DNA of 38,127 nucleotides from CALLQB01 sp036479275 (GCA_965524675.1 CBERPN010000009.1:1-38127), one strand, 5' to 3'; counted from the first letter of the stretch, positions 1 to 9,600 are shown. Translations and numbers: made by a program. The notes: generated by a model from the letters alone, not told the origin.

Positions 1-78
1 TGCTAATCTAGTGCCGATATGGTCGATTGTGGGGTCACCGCCAAGAAAGACCAACGAGCTAGGTGAGGGCAAAAGCAG

Positions 79-178
79 ACAAGCCCCGCTGTGGGGGTGC
101 AGCGGGACTTGTGTAAAGGTCGCCGATTCTAGGGGGATAGAACGTCGACCTCGCAACCATTATTCGGTTGCTACGAGG
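79..178. other. Two strong stem-loops in the gene-free first 266 bases
   Basis: No convincing gene is seen in positions 1-266. Two inverted repeats stand out. The first pairs 79-91 with 100-112 (13 positions, one mismatch at 84/107) around an 8-base loop. The second pairs CCTCG CAACC (149-158) with GGTTG...CGAGG (166-178), with a 3-base bulge. On the minus strand the first stem is followed by a short T-rich stretch, so it could terminate a gene coming from the left, or the pair could be part of a structured RNA. I cannot assign either to a known RNA family. Confidence 0.4.
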
Positions 179-266
179 CCCATCGTAGACCCCCGCAAGA
201 GCCGCGTCATGGCAGTTTCTCGTGACTTGTGCCACGAAATATTTCACGGCCTGACATCCTTGAGCA

Positions 267-1067
267 GTGGCTGGCCAATCGCAAAGACTTCTACGGTGTC
301 TCCTGGGAGTGGCAACAATACTCACCGGTTGCGCTTCGGCCGCGGATTACGTGCCGACCTGGGAAGCAGCGGACGCCCCGGCACCATTGCAGGAACTGAA
401 CGCTCTTATCGGAGAGTTTGAGCTACAGCTCTCCTCCCCTTCATCCAAGGTGATCGTTGTGAATCAGTTCGAGGGCTTCGACGCGATCGACGACACCCTC
501 GATGGAGTGCATCCAACCAAGGCCGGCGAGGACAAGCTCGCATCGAAGTGGGCGACCGAGTTGCTGCCACTGTTACCGACTTCTGGCTCGCCGCCGAAGC
601 TGCTGCTGCTCGGAGACTCGATTACCGACAATCACTATCGCAGCAAGCTTTGGAAGATGCTCAAATCCGAACGAAGGGTGTTCGACTTCGTTGGGAGCCA
701 GCATGGCTTTCCGCTTTCGGTCGACGTGGAAGAGCTGGCTTTTCGTGGCGAACCGTTCGATACCGACCATGAAGGCCACACCGGCTGGCAGACCAAAGAG
801 CTGCTCGACGGCTCGCTCTGGGATGCGGGCGATCCTGGAAACCTAGACGTCTGGTTAGCCGACTACACCCCCGACATCGCACTAATTCACATCGGCACCA
901 ACGATCTGATCGTTGGCTCCAGCACGCCCAGCGAGATCGCAGACGACATCGAGGCGCTTATCGAGCAACTTCGCGGCGACAACCCCAACGTCACCGTGCT
1001 CGTCGCCCAGATCATTCCCTACCTCCCTCTGCCTACCCCTCAACAAGATCCCGGTACAGGCTCTTAG
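267..1067 (+). CDS. Putative lipoprotein SGNH/GDSL hydrolase with permuted catalytic blocks
   Basis: SGNH hydrolases are serine esterases/lipases, often acting on acyl or acetyl esters of carbohydrates. All catalytic blocks are visible but in unusual order. The Asp-His block DGVHP (Asp79, His82), normally C-terminal, comes first. It is followed by the nucleophile block GDSIT (Ser118), the block II-like GHTGW (about 171-174) and GTND (Asn212). The protein ends soon after the strand VLVAQIIP, exactly the place where the C-terminal segment would normally continue. The N-terminus has two arginines, a hydrophobic stretch and an LTGC lipobox (Cys22), so it may be an exported lipoprotein. An in-frame TGA lies one codon before the GTG, so this is the first possible start; no good ribosome binding site precedes it. 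It may be a circular permutation or the remnant of a tandem two-domain protein. Confidence 0.6.
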   Translation: MAGQSQRLLRCLLGVATILTGCASAADYVPTWEAADAPAPLQELNALIGEFELQLSSPSSKVIVVNQFEGFDAIDDTLDGVHPTKAGEDKLASKWATELLPLLPTSGSPPKLLLLGDSITDNHYRSKLWKMLKSERRVFDFVGSQHGFPLSVDVEELAFRGEPFDTDHEGHTGWQTKELLDGSLWDAGDPGNLDVWLADYTPDIALIHIGTNDLIVGSSTPSEIADDIEALIEQLRGDNPNVTVLVAQIIPYLPLPTPQQDPGTGS

Positions 1068-1121
1068 GGGCCTAGCGGATAGGTGAGAGTGATTTGCCCG
1101 GAAGTTGTTGCTTACCACTCA

Positions 1122-1285
1122 GCAACTCGCAGAGTTGCCGTCGCCTGCGCCGACGGGCCGTTGGGCCCACGGAGCACGGCGAGTGGGTTCGCTTCGCTCG
1201 CCTACTCGCGTGGGTCCTTAACCATGGCAACGCGGGATCTCCGCGGGTCGATTCCGCTGGGAACTATCACGGTTGGCTGTGATAG
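1122..1285 (+). promoter_or_regulatory. Structured leader with four stem-loops before the RTX gene
   Basis: The 227-base gap between the SGNH gene and the RTX gene carries four simple inverted repeats: GCAACTC/GAGTTGC (1122-1138), GGCGAG/CTCGCC (1178-1202), CGCGG/CCGCG (1231-1245) and CTATCAC/GTGATAG (1264-1285). The last ends nine bases before the ATG at 1295, so it could limit ribosome access. The spacing suggests a structured 5' untranslated region. I do not recognise a known riboswitch consensus; a regulatory role is inference. Confidence 0.3.
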
Positions 1286-1294
1286 CAAGACACG

Positions 1295-3268
1295 ATGCGC
1301 CCCCACGCTCCAACAACTCACTCGCGCGCATTGTTTGTCGCGCTGCTCATCGGCCTACTGGCGGTTACAGGGCTAACGCAACCGGCTCGGGCGCTGCCAA
1401 CCGCCGCTGCCGCCGGAGGAGTTAGCCAGCCGTTTACGATCGCCCACGACGCTCGCCTCAATGTTACGACGGCGGGGTTGGGAACCACCGATGCGGGCGC
1501 CACCAACGGGTCTGTGTCGGCTGCGGGCGAGCGCGTTGTGTTTGAATCTGATTCAAATGCGCTCGATCCAACAGCGAACAACACAGGCGATGTCTTTGTG
1601 CGGCACAGGGCTGAAGGCATTACCACCCTTGCCTCAAGGTCGAGCGGCGGAACTAGCGGAAACGGCGCCAGCGAAGGACCGCGTCTGAGCGCCGATGGTC
1701 GCTTCGTGGCCTTCTCCTCGGCGGCCACAAACCTCGTCGCTGACGATGACAATGAGACCGTCGACAGCTTTGTCCACGACCTCGAAACTGGCATTACCCG
1801 GCTGGTGTCTGTACCCGGCACCGAGAGCCGAGCCAACCGGGTACTCGATATCGCCGACGACGGACGACTCATTCTGGTGGGCGTAACCGCGAACGAGCCT
1901 GACGAACAAGAACTCGTCGACCTCTACGTCGTCGACTGGCGCCAAGAGCAGTCGAGCAGAGTAGCTGGCGCGACGACAACGGCTTCGGTTCCGGCATCGC
2001 TGTCGGGCGATGGTCGGATTCTGGCCTTCATTTCACTCGAAAAATTGACCGAGTTCGACCGAAACTCATCCGCGGATGTCTATTCTCTAGAGTTGGCGAC
2101 AGGCGAACTGACTGTTTTGTCGGTCGATGGTTCCGGCATGGCGGTCGGCGGCATCGGCTCGGCGGTCGCGATAACCGCGGACGGATCTCGGGTGTTGTAT
2201 ACGCGAATGGCAACCGAGTTAGAAGCTAGTTCGCCAAGTTGGTTGGTGGTCGTTCGGAACCTTCAAGCAGCAGACTCCTTTTCCCTTGGGGGCGACATGA
2301 GCACCGCGATGCTCACCGAGCCAATTGTCTCGATCAACCGAACCGGCAGCCATGTGGGGATCTCTACCGCGGCTGCGCTGGACGCTGGCGACAGCAACGG
2401 CGTCGACGATGTGTATCGCCTCGAAATTGCAACTCAGTCAATTCATCGAGTGACCCTCGATCGACACGGAGACGAACTAACTCACGGTGCGACCCTTTCT
2501 GCGGGCGGCCATAACATCACCGATGATGGGCTTGTCGTCATCGTCGAATCATCTTCTGATCAGCTTGCGCTCGACGACTCAAACGGCGCTACCGATCTGT
2601 TTGCAGCAACACCGGCTGAAACGTGTCGCGGCCAGTTTGTCAGCGTGTTTCTCTCAGCGGCCGAACAACCCACCGGGCTCGACGACGTGATCCTCGGCAC
2701 AGCGGCGAGCGACGACATCGACGGCCTGTCGGGTGACGACCTGATCTGTGCTGGCGAGGGCGACGATTTCGTGCTCGGCGGTGCAGGCGACGACCAAATC
2801 TATGGCGAGGCCGGCAGCGACGTACTCGAAGGAGGAGCCGGGAACGATCTTATTTCGGGCGGGTCGGGCAACGACCAAATCTTTGGCGGCGAAGGCAAGG
2901 ATCGCGTCCTCGGCGAGGCTGGCGATGACGACCTCGAAGGCGGATCGGGTCGCGATCGACTCTTTGGAGCGAGCGGCGACGATGTCCTCAAGGGTGATAG
3001 AGGCGCTGACTATCTCCACGGCGGATCTGGCGACGATCGCCTCTTTGGCGGCGCATCCAAAGACAGGTTATTGGGTTCCTCCGGCTCAGATGACCTACGA
3101 GGAGGCAAGGGCAGAGACACCCTCAAGGGCGGTGGCGGCGACGATCGTCTGGACGGCGGAAAAGGTCGCGACAAACTCAGAGGTGGCAACGGTGACGACA
3201 TCTGCATCGGCGGACCTGAGGGTGATCCGGCTCGCGACCGGCTCTCACGATGCGAGCGCGACGGCTGA
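1295..3268 (+). CDS. Secreted beta-propeller protein with C-terminal RTX calcium-binding repeats
   Basis: The 657-residue protein begins with a Sec-type signal peptide: basic start, hydrophobic core LFVALLIGLLAV, cleavage near Ala33. Residues about 45-440 contain repeated blades of the TolB/PD40 type, with units such as SADGRFVAFSS and DLETG-T-R-VSV, consistent with a beta-propeller. After a Cys at about 450 come roughly 17 glycine/aspartate nonapeptides of the GGxGxDxL type up to about residue 640. These are RTX repeats that fold as a calcium-binding beta-roll. The end has a closing Cys-Glu pair (SRCERDG), a pattern common in actinobacterial calcium-binding proteins. No type I secretion gene is nearby and a signal peptide is present, so Sec export is likely. 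Its ligand is unknown. It converges with the CPBP gene, with 13 bases between the stop codons. Confidence 0.85.
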   Translation: MRPHAPTTHSRALFVALLIGLLAVTGLTQPARALPTAAAAGGVSQPFTIAHDARLNVTTAGLGTTDAGATNGSVSAAGERVVFESDSNALDPTANNTGDVFVRHRAEGITTLASRSSGGTSGNGASEGPRLSADGRFVAFSSAATNLVADDDNETVDSFVHDLETGITRLVSVPGTESRANRVLDIADDGRLILVGVTANEPDEQELVDLYVVDWRQEQSSRVAGATTTASVPASLSGDGRILAFISLEKLTEFDRNSSADVYSLELATGELTVLSVDGSGMAVGGIGSAVAITADGSRVLYTRMATELEASSPSWLVVVRNLQAADSFSLGGDMSTAMLTEPIVSINRTGSHVGISTAAALDAGDSNGVDDVYRLEIATQSIHRVTLDRHGDELTHGATLSAGGHNITDDGLVVIVESSSDQLALDDSNGATDLFAATPAETCRGQFVSVFLSAAEQPTGLDDVILGTAASDDIDGLSGDDLICAGEGDDFVLGGAGDDQIYGEAGSDVLEGGAGNDLISGGSGNDQIFGGEGKDRVLGEAGDDDLEGGSGRDRLFGASGDDVLKGDRGADYLHGGSGDDRLFGGASKDRLLGSSGSDDLRGGKGRDTLKGGGGDDRLDGGKGRDKLRGGNGDDICIGGPEGDPARDRLSRCERDG

Positions 3269-3281
3269 CGGTCAACCGCCC

Positions 3282-4214
3282 TTAATAGGTCAGTCCGTCG
3301 ATTGTAAGAGCCACCGCAAAGTGCAGAACACCGCCCCATCCAGCGCTCTTCGAACGTAGCGACAGCACGCTCAGAATCGTTCCGGCGGCTATCGATCCAA
3401 TCGCCTCCGGAAACGGCTTGGCGAAGTGAATCATCGTGTATGGCACCACCATGACGGCGATCGACAGCGAGCCGATGTGTTTGGAGAGCGCGTGCAGTGC
3501 GAAGCCTCTGAAGAAGAACTCAAGCGCTACAAAGTGCAGCAGGTAAAGAGCTTCCCAGCCAGCAAACCACGGCCAGAAAGACTCCCAAGCATTCGGGGTG
3601 TAGAACGGGTACTGCGCCTTGAAAGAAGCCATCGTCGAGGCCAAATAGATGAATGGCAGTAGCCCAAGATAGAGCCCGCCATATGTACTGACATGCTTCC
3701 AGCCGCCCCTAAAACTGCAACCAAGATCACGCAGCCCAACCCCAAGGAGTCGCCTCGAGACGACCGCGGCGGGCAGCAGATAGACAACGATCCGAAAGCC
3801 GGCGAAATAGATCTTTCGGTTGAACTCCCGGTGCCTCGCGTTGTTGATAAACCCGTCGACCCATTCGCTTGCAGAATCGAGACCCAGGTCGCCGAGAACC
3901 CCGGGAACCCACGCAATCTTGGTGGTGGAGCCGAGGTAGCGGTTCGCTATCAGTACGAACAGAACTGTGAGCAGAACCGTCCAGACTTCGAAATCAGCCT
4001 TGCTAAGTGGATTTGATCGAGGCCCTGTTCGACCTGTAAATCGCTCCGTAGCTGAGGTTTTGGTTTTACTTGTTCGCCGACCTGGGTCGCGGACCTCGGA
4101 ATCGGTTGAGGAAGAGATGTACCCAAGGATCGACTTTGAGTTCCGCGAAGCGCGCACAACAGAAACCGTAGTATCTGCCGAAGCCGTTGGACGTGAACTG
4201 AGTGAGGTTCCCAT
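3282..4214 (-). CDS. CPBP-family intramembrane metalloprotease homologue
   Basis: CPBP (Rce1/CAAX-type) proteins are multi-pass membrane glutamic/metallo proteases or their inactive relatives. With the ATG at 4214 the protein has 310 residues: a serine/threonine-rich N-terminal stretch of about 75 residues without hydrophobic segments, then about six hydrophobic segments. The signature region is LEFFFRG (231-237), then MIHFAKPFPE (His263), and HFAVALTID (His298, Asp306). In the classical EExxxR motif the first Glu is Leu here; only Glu232 and Arg236 remain. Similar xEFFFRG variants occur in a recognised CPBP subgroup, so this may be a true subfamily feature. The start is uncertain: a GTG at 4157 is an alternative, and no in-frame start is visible between it and the first membrane segment. 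It diverges from the alcohol dehydrogenase gene. Confidence 0.75.
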   Translation of the reverse strand: MGTSLSSRPTASADTTVSVVRASRNSKSILGYISSSTDSEVRDPGRRTSKTKTSATERFTGRTGPRSNPLSKADFEVWTVLLTVLFVLIANRYLGSTTKIAWVPGVLGDLGLDSASEWVDGFINNARHREFNRKIYFAGFRIVVYLLPAAVVSRRLLGVGLRDLGCSFRGGWKHVSTYGGLYLGLLPFIYLASTMASFKAQYPFYTPNAWESFWPWFAGWEALYLLHFVALEFFFRGFALHALSKHIGSLSIAVMVVPYTMIHFAKPFPEAIGSIAAGTILSVLSLRSKSAGWGGVLHFAVALTIDGLTY

Positions 4215-4245
4215 CGTCCTGACCGTCGCGTGGCAGGCTGGTTGG

Positions 4246-5289
4246 ATGCGAGCAGCAATATACCGAGAGTTCTGCGAACCGGTGACGGTGGAGGAGGTGC
4301 CACATCCAGACCTACCGCTCAGTGGAGTGGTGATCGAGGTGAAAGCGGCAGGTGTATGCCGCAGCGATGTGTGGGGATGGCAGGGCTCAGATCCCGACAT
4401 TGACCTCCCCAATGTTGGCGGTCACGAGTTCGCGGGTGTCGTGGCCGAGGTTGGCGCGCTCGTCTCAAGGTTCGCGGTAGGTGACCGAGTTACTGTTCCG
4501 TTTTGCTGTGGCTGCGGATCCTGCTCCATGTGTAAGGGCGGTAATTCACAGGTTTGTAATGCACCGTTCCAACCGGGATTCACCGCCTGGGGCTGCTACG
4601 CCCAATTCGTCGCGGTTCCCGATGCCGACCGCAACCTAGTTCTTCTTCCTAGCAACATTGAGTTCGTCGAGGCGGCCCTCTTGGGTTGTCGATTTATCAC
4701 GGCCTTTCGTGCGGTCGTCGAACGCGGCAGAATCCAACCGGGTCGATCGCTATCGGTACATGGTTGCGGCGGCTTGGGTCTCTCCGTAGTCATGATCGCT
4801 GCAGCGATGGGTGCGCAAGTCGTAGCAATAGACCTCGACGACGTCGCCCTCGATAGGGCCAAAATGGTTGGTGCGGCTTCGACAATAAATGTCGGCGACG
4901 TTGCGGACGTCGCTAGTACCATCCGCGACCTGACCAACGGTGGCGCCCATTGCTCAATCGACGCGGTCGGCTCGCAGGATTCGCTCAACGATGCTTTGGG
5001 GGGTCTGCGCAAGCTAGGGCGTCACGTCCAAGCGGGGCTTTTCGAGGGTGCTTCGCCACGGGTTGCAATGAACTTGGTCATAGCGAACGAACTCGAGTTG
5101 CTTGGAACACACGGCATGGCAAGCCATCGCTACGCTGAACTTTTCGAGATGATGGGGCGCTACGACCTCGATTTATCGCTGTTGGTTGAGCGGGTTATCT
5201 CCCTCGATGAGGTTCCGGGAGTTCTAGCGGCGCTGCGCGATCGACAACCTGGCGGCGTTGCCGTGATCTCGGACTTTGGCGCTCATTGA
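4246..5289 (+). CDS. Zinc-dependent medium-chain alcohol dehydrogenase
   Basis: This 347-residue MDR enzyme should interconvert an alcohol and an aldehyde or ketone with NAD(P). Catalytic zinc ligands are Cys38 (GVCRSD), His60-Glu61 (GGHE) and Cys148. A structural zinc site is complete (Cys90, Cys93, Cys96, Cys104). The Rossmann nucleotide motif GCGGLG lies at 173-178 and is followed by an acidic residue after the next strand (AIDLDD), which favours NAD over NADP. The reading frame is open further upstream, but the family-typical start MRAAIY at 4246 was chosen; the region before it shows no MDR similarity. The substrate cannot be told from the sequence. The gene is followed after 37 bases by the amidohydrolase gene, which has its own operator. 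Confidence 0.9.
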   Translation: MRAAIYREFCEPVTVEEVPHPDLPLSGVVIEVKAAGVCRSDVWGWQGSDPDIDLPNVGGHEFAGVVAEVGALVSRFAVGDRVTVPFCCGCGSCSMCKGGNSQVCNAPFQPGFTAWGCYAQFVAVPDADRNLVLLPSNIEFVEAALLGCRFITAFRAVVERGRIQPGRSLSVHGCGGLGLSVVMIAAAMGAQVVAIDLDDVALDRAKMVGAASTINVGDVADVASTIRDLTNGGAHCSIDAVGSQDSLNDALGGLRKLGRHVQAGLFEGASPRVAMNLVIANELELLGTHGMASHRYAELFEMMGRYDLDLSLLVERVISLDEVPGVLAALRDRQPGGVAVISDFGAH

Positions 5290-5296
5290 ATCAGAA

Positions 5297-5315
5297 ATCT
5301 GACGACCCGTCAGAT
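5297..5315. promoter_or_regulatory. 8-bp inverted-repeat operator, TetR-like
   Basis: ATCTGACG (5297-5304) and CGTCAGAT (5308-5315) form a perfect inverted repeat with a 3-base spacer, 11 bases before the ATG of the amidohydrolase gene. The form (TGACG, 3 bases, CGTCA) resembles operators of TetR-family repressors in actinobacteria. A -10-like TATGGT (5315-5320) directly abuts it, so a bound repressor would block the promoter. The regulator is not in the window. Confidence 0.6.
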
Positions 5316-5326
5316 ATGGTAAGGGT
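5315..5326 (+). promoter_or_regulatory. Candidate -10 element for a leaderless transcript
   Basis: TATGGT at 5315-5320 lies seven bases before the ATG at 5327, so transcription would begin at or next to the start codon. No Shine-Dalgarno sequence is present in this interval, which fits leaderless translation, common in actinobacteria. No clear -35 hexamer is seen. Confidence 0.4.
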
Positions 5327-6559
5327 ATGAGCGAAGCCGCAACCTCGGGGACCGAGTTTCCTAAGATCATTAGCGTCGACGACCACGTCGTCGAACCAGC
5401 AAATATTTGGCAGGACAGACTGCCCGACAAGTACAAGTCCGAGGGCCCACGAATCGTCTACGCCCCGGCAGGAGAGATGAGGTTGGTCGATGGCGCATGG
5501 GTAGAAAAGCCGGGCGATGGCGACGATATGGCGGCCTGGTGGCACTACGAGGATCACCGCTACCAGATCAAGGAGATGATTGCCTGCGCTGGGCGCCCTC
5601 CCGAAGAGGTAACCATGCGCGGGGTCACCTACGAGGACATTCGGCCCGGCTGTTACGAGCCATCGGCACGACTAGCCGACATGGACCAAAACCATGTTGA
5701 AGCCTCGCTGTGCTTCCCCAACTACCCACGCTTTTGTGGACAGCTATTCGCCGAGCGCAAAGACATGGAGCTATCGAAGCTTTGCGTGGAGGCTTACAAC
5801 GACTGGATGGTCGACGAGTGGTGCGCAGACTCGGCCGGGCGACTGATTCCGCTATGCCTGGTTCCACTTTGGGACGCCGAACTCGCCGCCGCCGAGATTC
5901 GCCGCAACGCTTCTCGGGGGGTCAAGGCCGTCGCCTGGTCAGAGTTGCCAGCGTGGCTCGGTTTGCCCTCCATTCATGGCGGCTACTGGGATCCCTTCTT
6001 TACCGCGTGCGAAGAGACCGGCACGGTCATTGCAATGCACATTGGCTCGGGGACTAAGACAGTTCGGCCTGCCGAGGATTGCCCAACCATCGTTACCGCA
6101 GCGATGATTTCGGCCAACAGCGCTGCGTCGATGATCGACTTCTTGTTTTCGGGTGTCCTGGTGCGGTACCCCACCCTCAAGTTGATGTACGCCGAGAGCC
6201 AGATCGGCTGGATCCCCTATTACCTCGAACGAGCCGACGATAACTACAGCACACACATGTGGGCTCAGGGCGAGGACCGCCTACCCCAAAAGCCCTCTTA
6301 CTACTACTACCGTCAAATCTATAGTTGCTTCTTCAAAGACTCGGTCGGGATGAAGTTGTTGGATGAGGTCGGAGTTGACAACGTCTTGTTCGAAACGGAC
6401 TATCCGCACTCCGATGGAACCTTCCCTCATTCGAAGCAAACCGCGGAGGAGCTCTTTGGGCACCTAGACGACGACGTGATCAACAAGCTTGCACGCGGCA
6501 ATGCGATCAAGTTGCTAGATCTGCCCTTCGATCGTTTACCCCAACCAACGTCGCGGTGA
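5327..6559 (+). CDS. Amidohydrolase_2 family metal-dependent hydrolase or decarboxylase
   Basis: The 410-residue protein belongs to the TIM-barrel Amidohydro_2 superfamily, which includes ACMSD-type and resorcylate-type decarboxylases and related hydrolases. It starts with the typical metal-site motif SVDDHVVEP (Asp18-Asp19-His20). The central barrel has AMHIGSGT, and the C-terminal FETDYPHSDGTFPHS supplies the last catalytic Asp. The first metal site reads D-x-H or E-x-H style rather than H-x-H, as is usual in this lineage. Such genes are abundant in Acidimicrobiia and mycobacteria, often in degradation of aromatic or steroid compounds; the actual substrate is unknown. Expression is probably controlled through the palindrome overlapping its promoter. 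The ADH upstream may be functionally linked, but nothing here shows co-transcription. Confidence 0.85.
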   Translation: MSEAATSGTEFPKIISVDDHVVEPANIWQDRLPDKYKSEGPRIVYAPAGEMRLVDGAWVEKPGDGDDMAAWWHYEDHRYQIKEMIACAGRPPEEVTMRGVTYEDIRPGCYEPSARLADMDQNHVEASLCFPNYPRFCGQLFAERKDMELSKLCVEAYNDWMVDEWCADSAGRLIPLCLVPLWDAELAAAEIRRNASRGVKAVAWSELPAWLGLPSIHGGYWDPFFTACEETGTVIAMHIGSGTKTVRPAEDCPTIVTAAMISANSAASMIDFLFSGVLVRYPTLKLMYAESQIGWIPYYLERADDNYSTHMWAQGEDRLPQKPSYYYYRQIYSCFFKDSVGMKLLDEVGVDNVLFETDYPHSDGTFPHSKQTAEELFGHLDDDVINKLARGNAIKLLDLPFDRLPQPTSR

Positions 6560-6663
6560 ATTTTCCGAGGATGATTCGGCACCAGCCGCGCAATTTCGGG
6601 TAACTGAATGGGGGAAGTAGGTTCGGGTTCGACAGTTTCGCTACGTCGAAGGGACCCATTGTT

Positions 6664-9600
6664 GTGTCGGGTATCGATCCGAAGTTTCTGAGCAAAATCC
6701 GCTACCGCTGTATCGGCCCAACCCGCGGTGGTCGGGTCGTTGCGATAGCTGCCGATCCGTGCGATCAATCGGTCTTTTATTTCGGAGCCTGCGCTGGTGG
6801 TGTGTGGAAGTCTGACGACGCTGGCCAGTACTGGGAGAACATCTCCGACGGCTTCCTCAACACTGCTTCGATCGGAGCACTAGCGGTGGCCCCGTCCGAC
6901 GGAAACGTCATTTACGCTGGCACGGGCGAAGCGACGATTCGTATCGACGTAAGCCACGGCGATGGTGTCTATAAATCAACCGACGCTGGGCTCACCTGGC
7001 GCCACATGGGCCTTGCCGAATCACGCCATATCGGCGAAATCCGAATCCATCCCGAGAACCCCGACATCGTGTACGTAGCGGCGCTGGGCCACGCCTCTAA
7101 GGACAACCCCGAGCGCGGTTTGTACCGGTCTAGCGATGGCGGCGAAACCTGGGAACTGATTTTGTATGTCAGCGATCGAGCTGGCGCGGTCGACGTGGCG
7201 ATCGACCCGAACAACCCACGCATCTTGTTCGCCACGACATGGCAAGCTCGGCGCACTTTCTGGTCGATCGACAGCGGCGGCCCCGATTGCGGTATCTGGC
7301 GATCGCGCGATGGCGGCGACTCCTGGGAAAACGTAAGTAGCAACGAAGGCCTACCGGATGGCACGCTCGGCAAGATCGGAGTCGCAATTTCTCCGGCCCA
7401 ATCCGGGCGGGTGTGGGCCATCATCGAGGCTGAGGGCCGCAAGCGTGGCCTCTACCGGTCCGACGACATGGGCGACAGCTGGATCAAGGTTTCCTCCAAG
7501 CCCGAACTTGGCTGGCGCCCCTGGTATTACCAGCATGTCATCGCCCACCCCACCGACCCCGACACCGTGTTCGTGATGAACATGAAGGCATGGAAATCCA
7601 TCGACGGTGGCAAAAACTTCGACGAGTTCCACACCCCTCACGGCGATAATCACGCGCTTTGGATCGATCCCGTCAACCCGAATCGAATGATCGGCTGCGA
7701 TGACGGCGGTGCTTGGGTGTCGTTGAACTCCGGCGACTCGTGGTCGACCATCTACAACCAGTTGACGGCGCAGTTTTATCATGTAGCAGTAGACGATCAG
7801 TACCCTTACCTCGTTTACGGATCGCAGCAAGACAACTCGAGCATCGCGGTACCCAGCCAAACCGGCAAGGGCGCTATCAATTGGGCCGACTGCTACCCTC
7901 CCGGCACCGCCGAGAGCGGCTACGTAGCCCCAAAACCTGGCGATCCGGACATCGTCTACGTGGGAGCGATCGGTAGTTCACCAGGCGGTGGCGATGCCTT
8001 GCAAAGGTATGATCACAAGTCCAAGCAGATCCAGCTCGTGAGCGTTTGGCCAGAGGCATACCACGATGGCAACAGCGCCGAGGTCAGGTTCCAATGGACC
8101 TATCCAATCGTGTTCTCGCCGCAGGACGCCAACGTGTTGTACGCCACTGGCAACAAGGTCTTCCGGTCTACCGACGAGGGTCATAGCTGGGACACGATCA
8201 GCCCTGACCTCACCTACGCCGACCCCGACACGATGGGTGTTTCGGGCCCGCTCACCATGGACACCGCCGGTGCGGAGATGTACGCGACGATTTTTTCCTT
8301 CATCGCATCGGCGCATCGACCGAAGACCCTCATGACTGGGTCCGATGATGGATTGGTTCATGTCTCGCCCGACGATGGCGGTGAGTGGGCCGACGTAACC
8401 CCGCCCGACCTGCCGAAGTTCTCCCAGGTGACAATGTTGGCGGAATCGCCGCACAATGAGGGAACCGTTTACCTCACCGCAGCTCGCCACAAGATGGGCG
8501 ACTACGGGCCGTATGTCTACAAAACGACCGACTACGGCTCCTCTTGGGCAAGGATCGACGCGGACCTTCCCAGCGATGATTTCTGTCGAGTAATTCGTGA
8601 AGACCCCAACCGTGAAGGCCTGCTCTACGTCGGGACCGAAACCGGGCTATTCGTTTCGTTCGACGATGGAGCACGTTGGCAATCGCTTCAGGCCAACCTG
8701 CCGGTGACCCCGGTGTATGACCTCGTGATCAAAGGCACCGACCTGGTGGTGGCAACACACGGCCGCTCTTTCTGGATTCTCGACGACCTCACGCAGCTTC
8801 ACCAGATGCAGGACGACCTTGTCGGCGCCGACAACCACCTTCTGAAACCTCGCGATGTGGTTCGAGTTCCGCCTCATCTTTTCGCCGGGTTCTGGGGATC
8901 GCCAGGCGGTAAGAGTTATCACGTCACGATTGGGCAGAACGCAACCTTCTACGTGGACGAACACGACACTGGCCACAAGACAAAGCGTGTAATCGACGCC
9001 GGCGACGATCTTGAACCTGGGGTCCGGCTCACCTACTACCTTTCCGAAGCTCCCGCCGGCAAGGCCACTCTGACGATTATCGATTCCGAAGGCAACAAGG
9101 TGGAGACATTCTCGAGTGAGATACCGGAGCTGAAGGATGACCGCGAAGGCCTCTACATCACAGCCAATGCGGGAATGAACAGCTTCCAGTGGCCAATGCG
9201 CTACCCGTCGGGGTCAAAGATGGTCGATAGCGAATTTCACGAGCGCCCCCTGGGACCACTCGCTAGGCCTGGCACGTATCAGGCCAAACTGAGCGTCGGC
9301 GAGTGGTCGATGACCCAGAGCTTTGAGCTCGTGAAGGATCCACGGATTACCACTAGCGACGACGACCTTGCAGAGCAGTTCGAATTACTCAAGACGATCC
9401 AAGACAAGTTGTCCGAGATCGTTGAGGGAGTGAACGATTGCAGAGGTCTGAAGCAGCAACTGACCGCATGGTCGACCCGCCTAGCAGACGACGATTCTGC
9501 TAGCGCGGTGATCGCGGCAGCGAAGGACCTAACCGAAAAACTAGACGTGGTTGAGGCCGAGTTGGTTCAGGTCGAGTTCACATCCGAAGGCGACAGCCTG

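Noticed and set aside
229..400. Short alternative frame (VPRNISRPDILEQWL...) upstream of the SGNH gene
   Set aside because: It overlaps the SGNH reading frame, ends soon and matches nothing I know, though some residues look protein-like. It may be a trace of a frameshifted earlier domain.
1094..1282. Small frame ending in RVDSAGNYHGWL ahead of the RTX gene
   Set aside because: It crosses all hairpins of the leader, lacks a ribosome site and has no recognised family, so the structured leader is the simpler reading.
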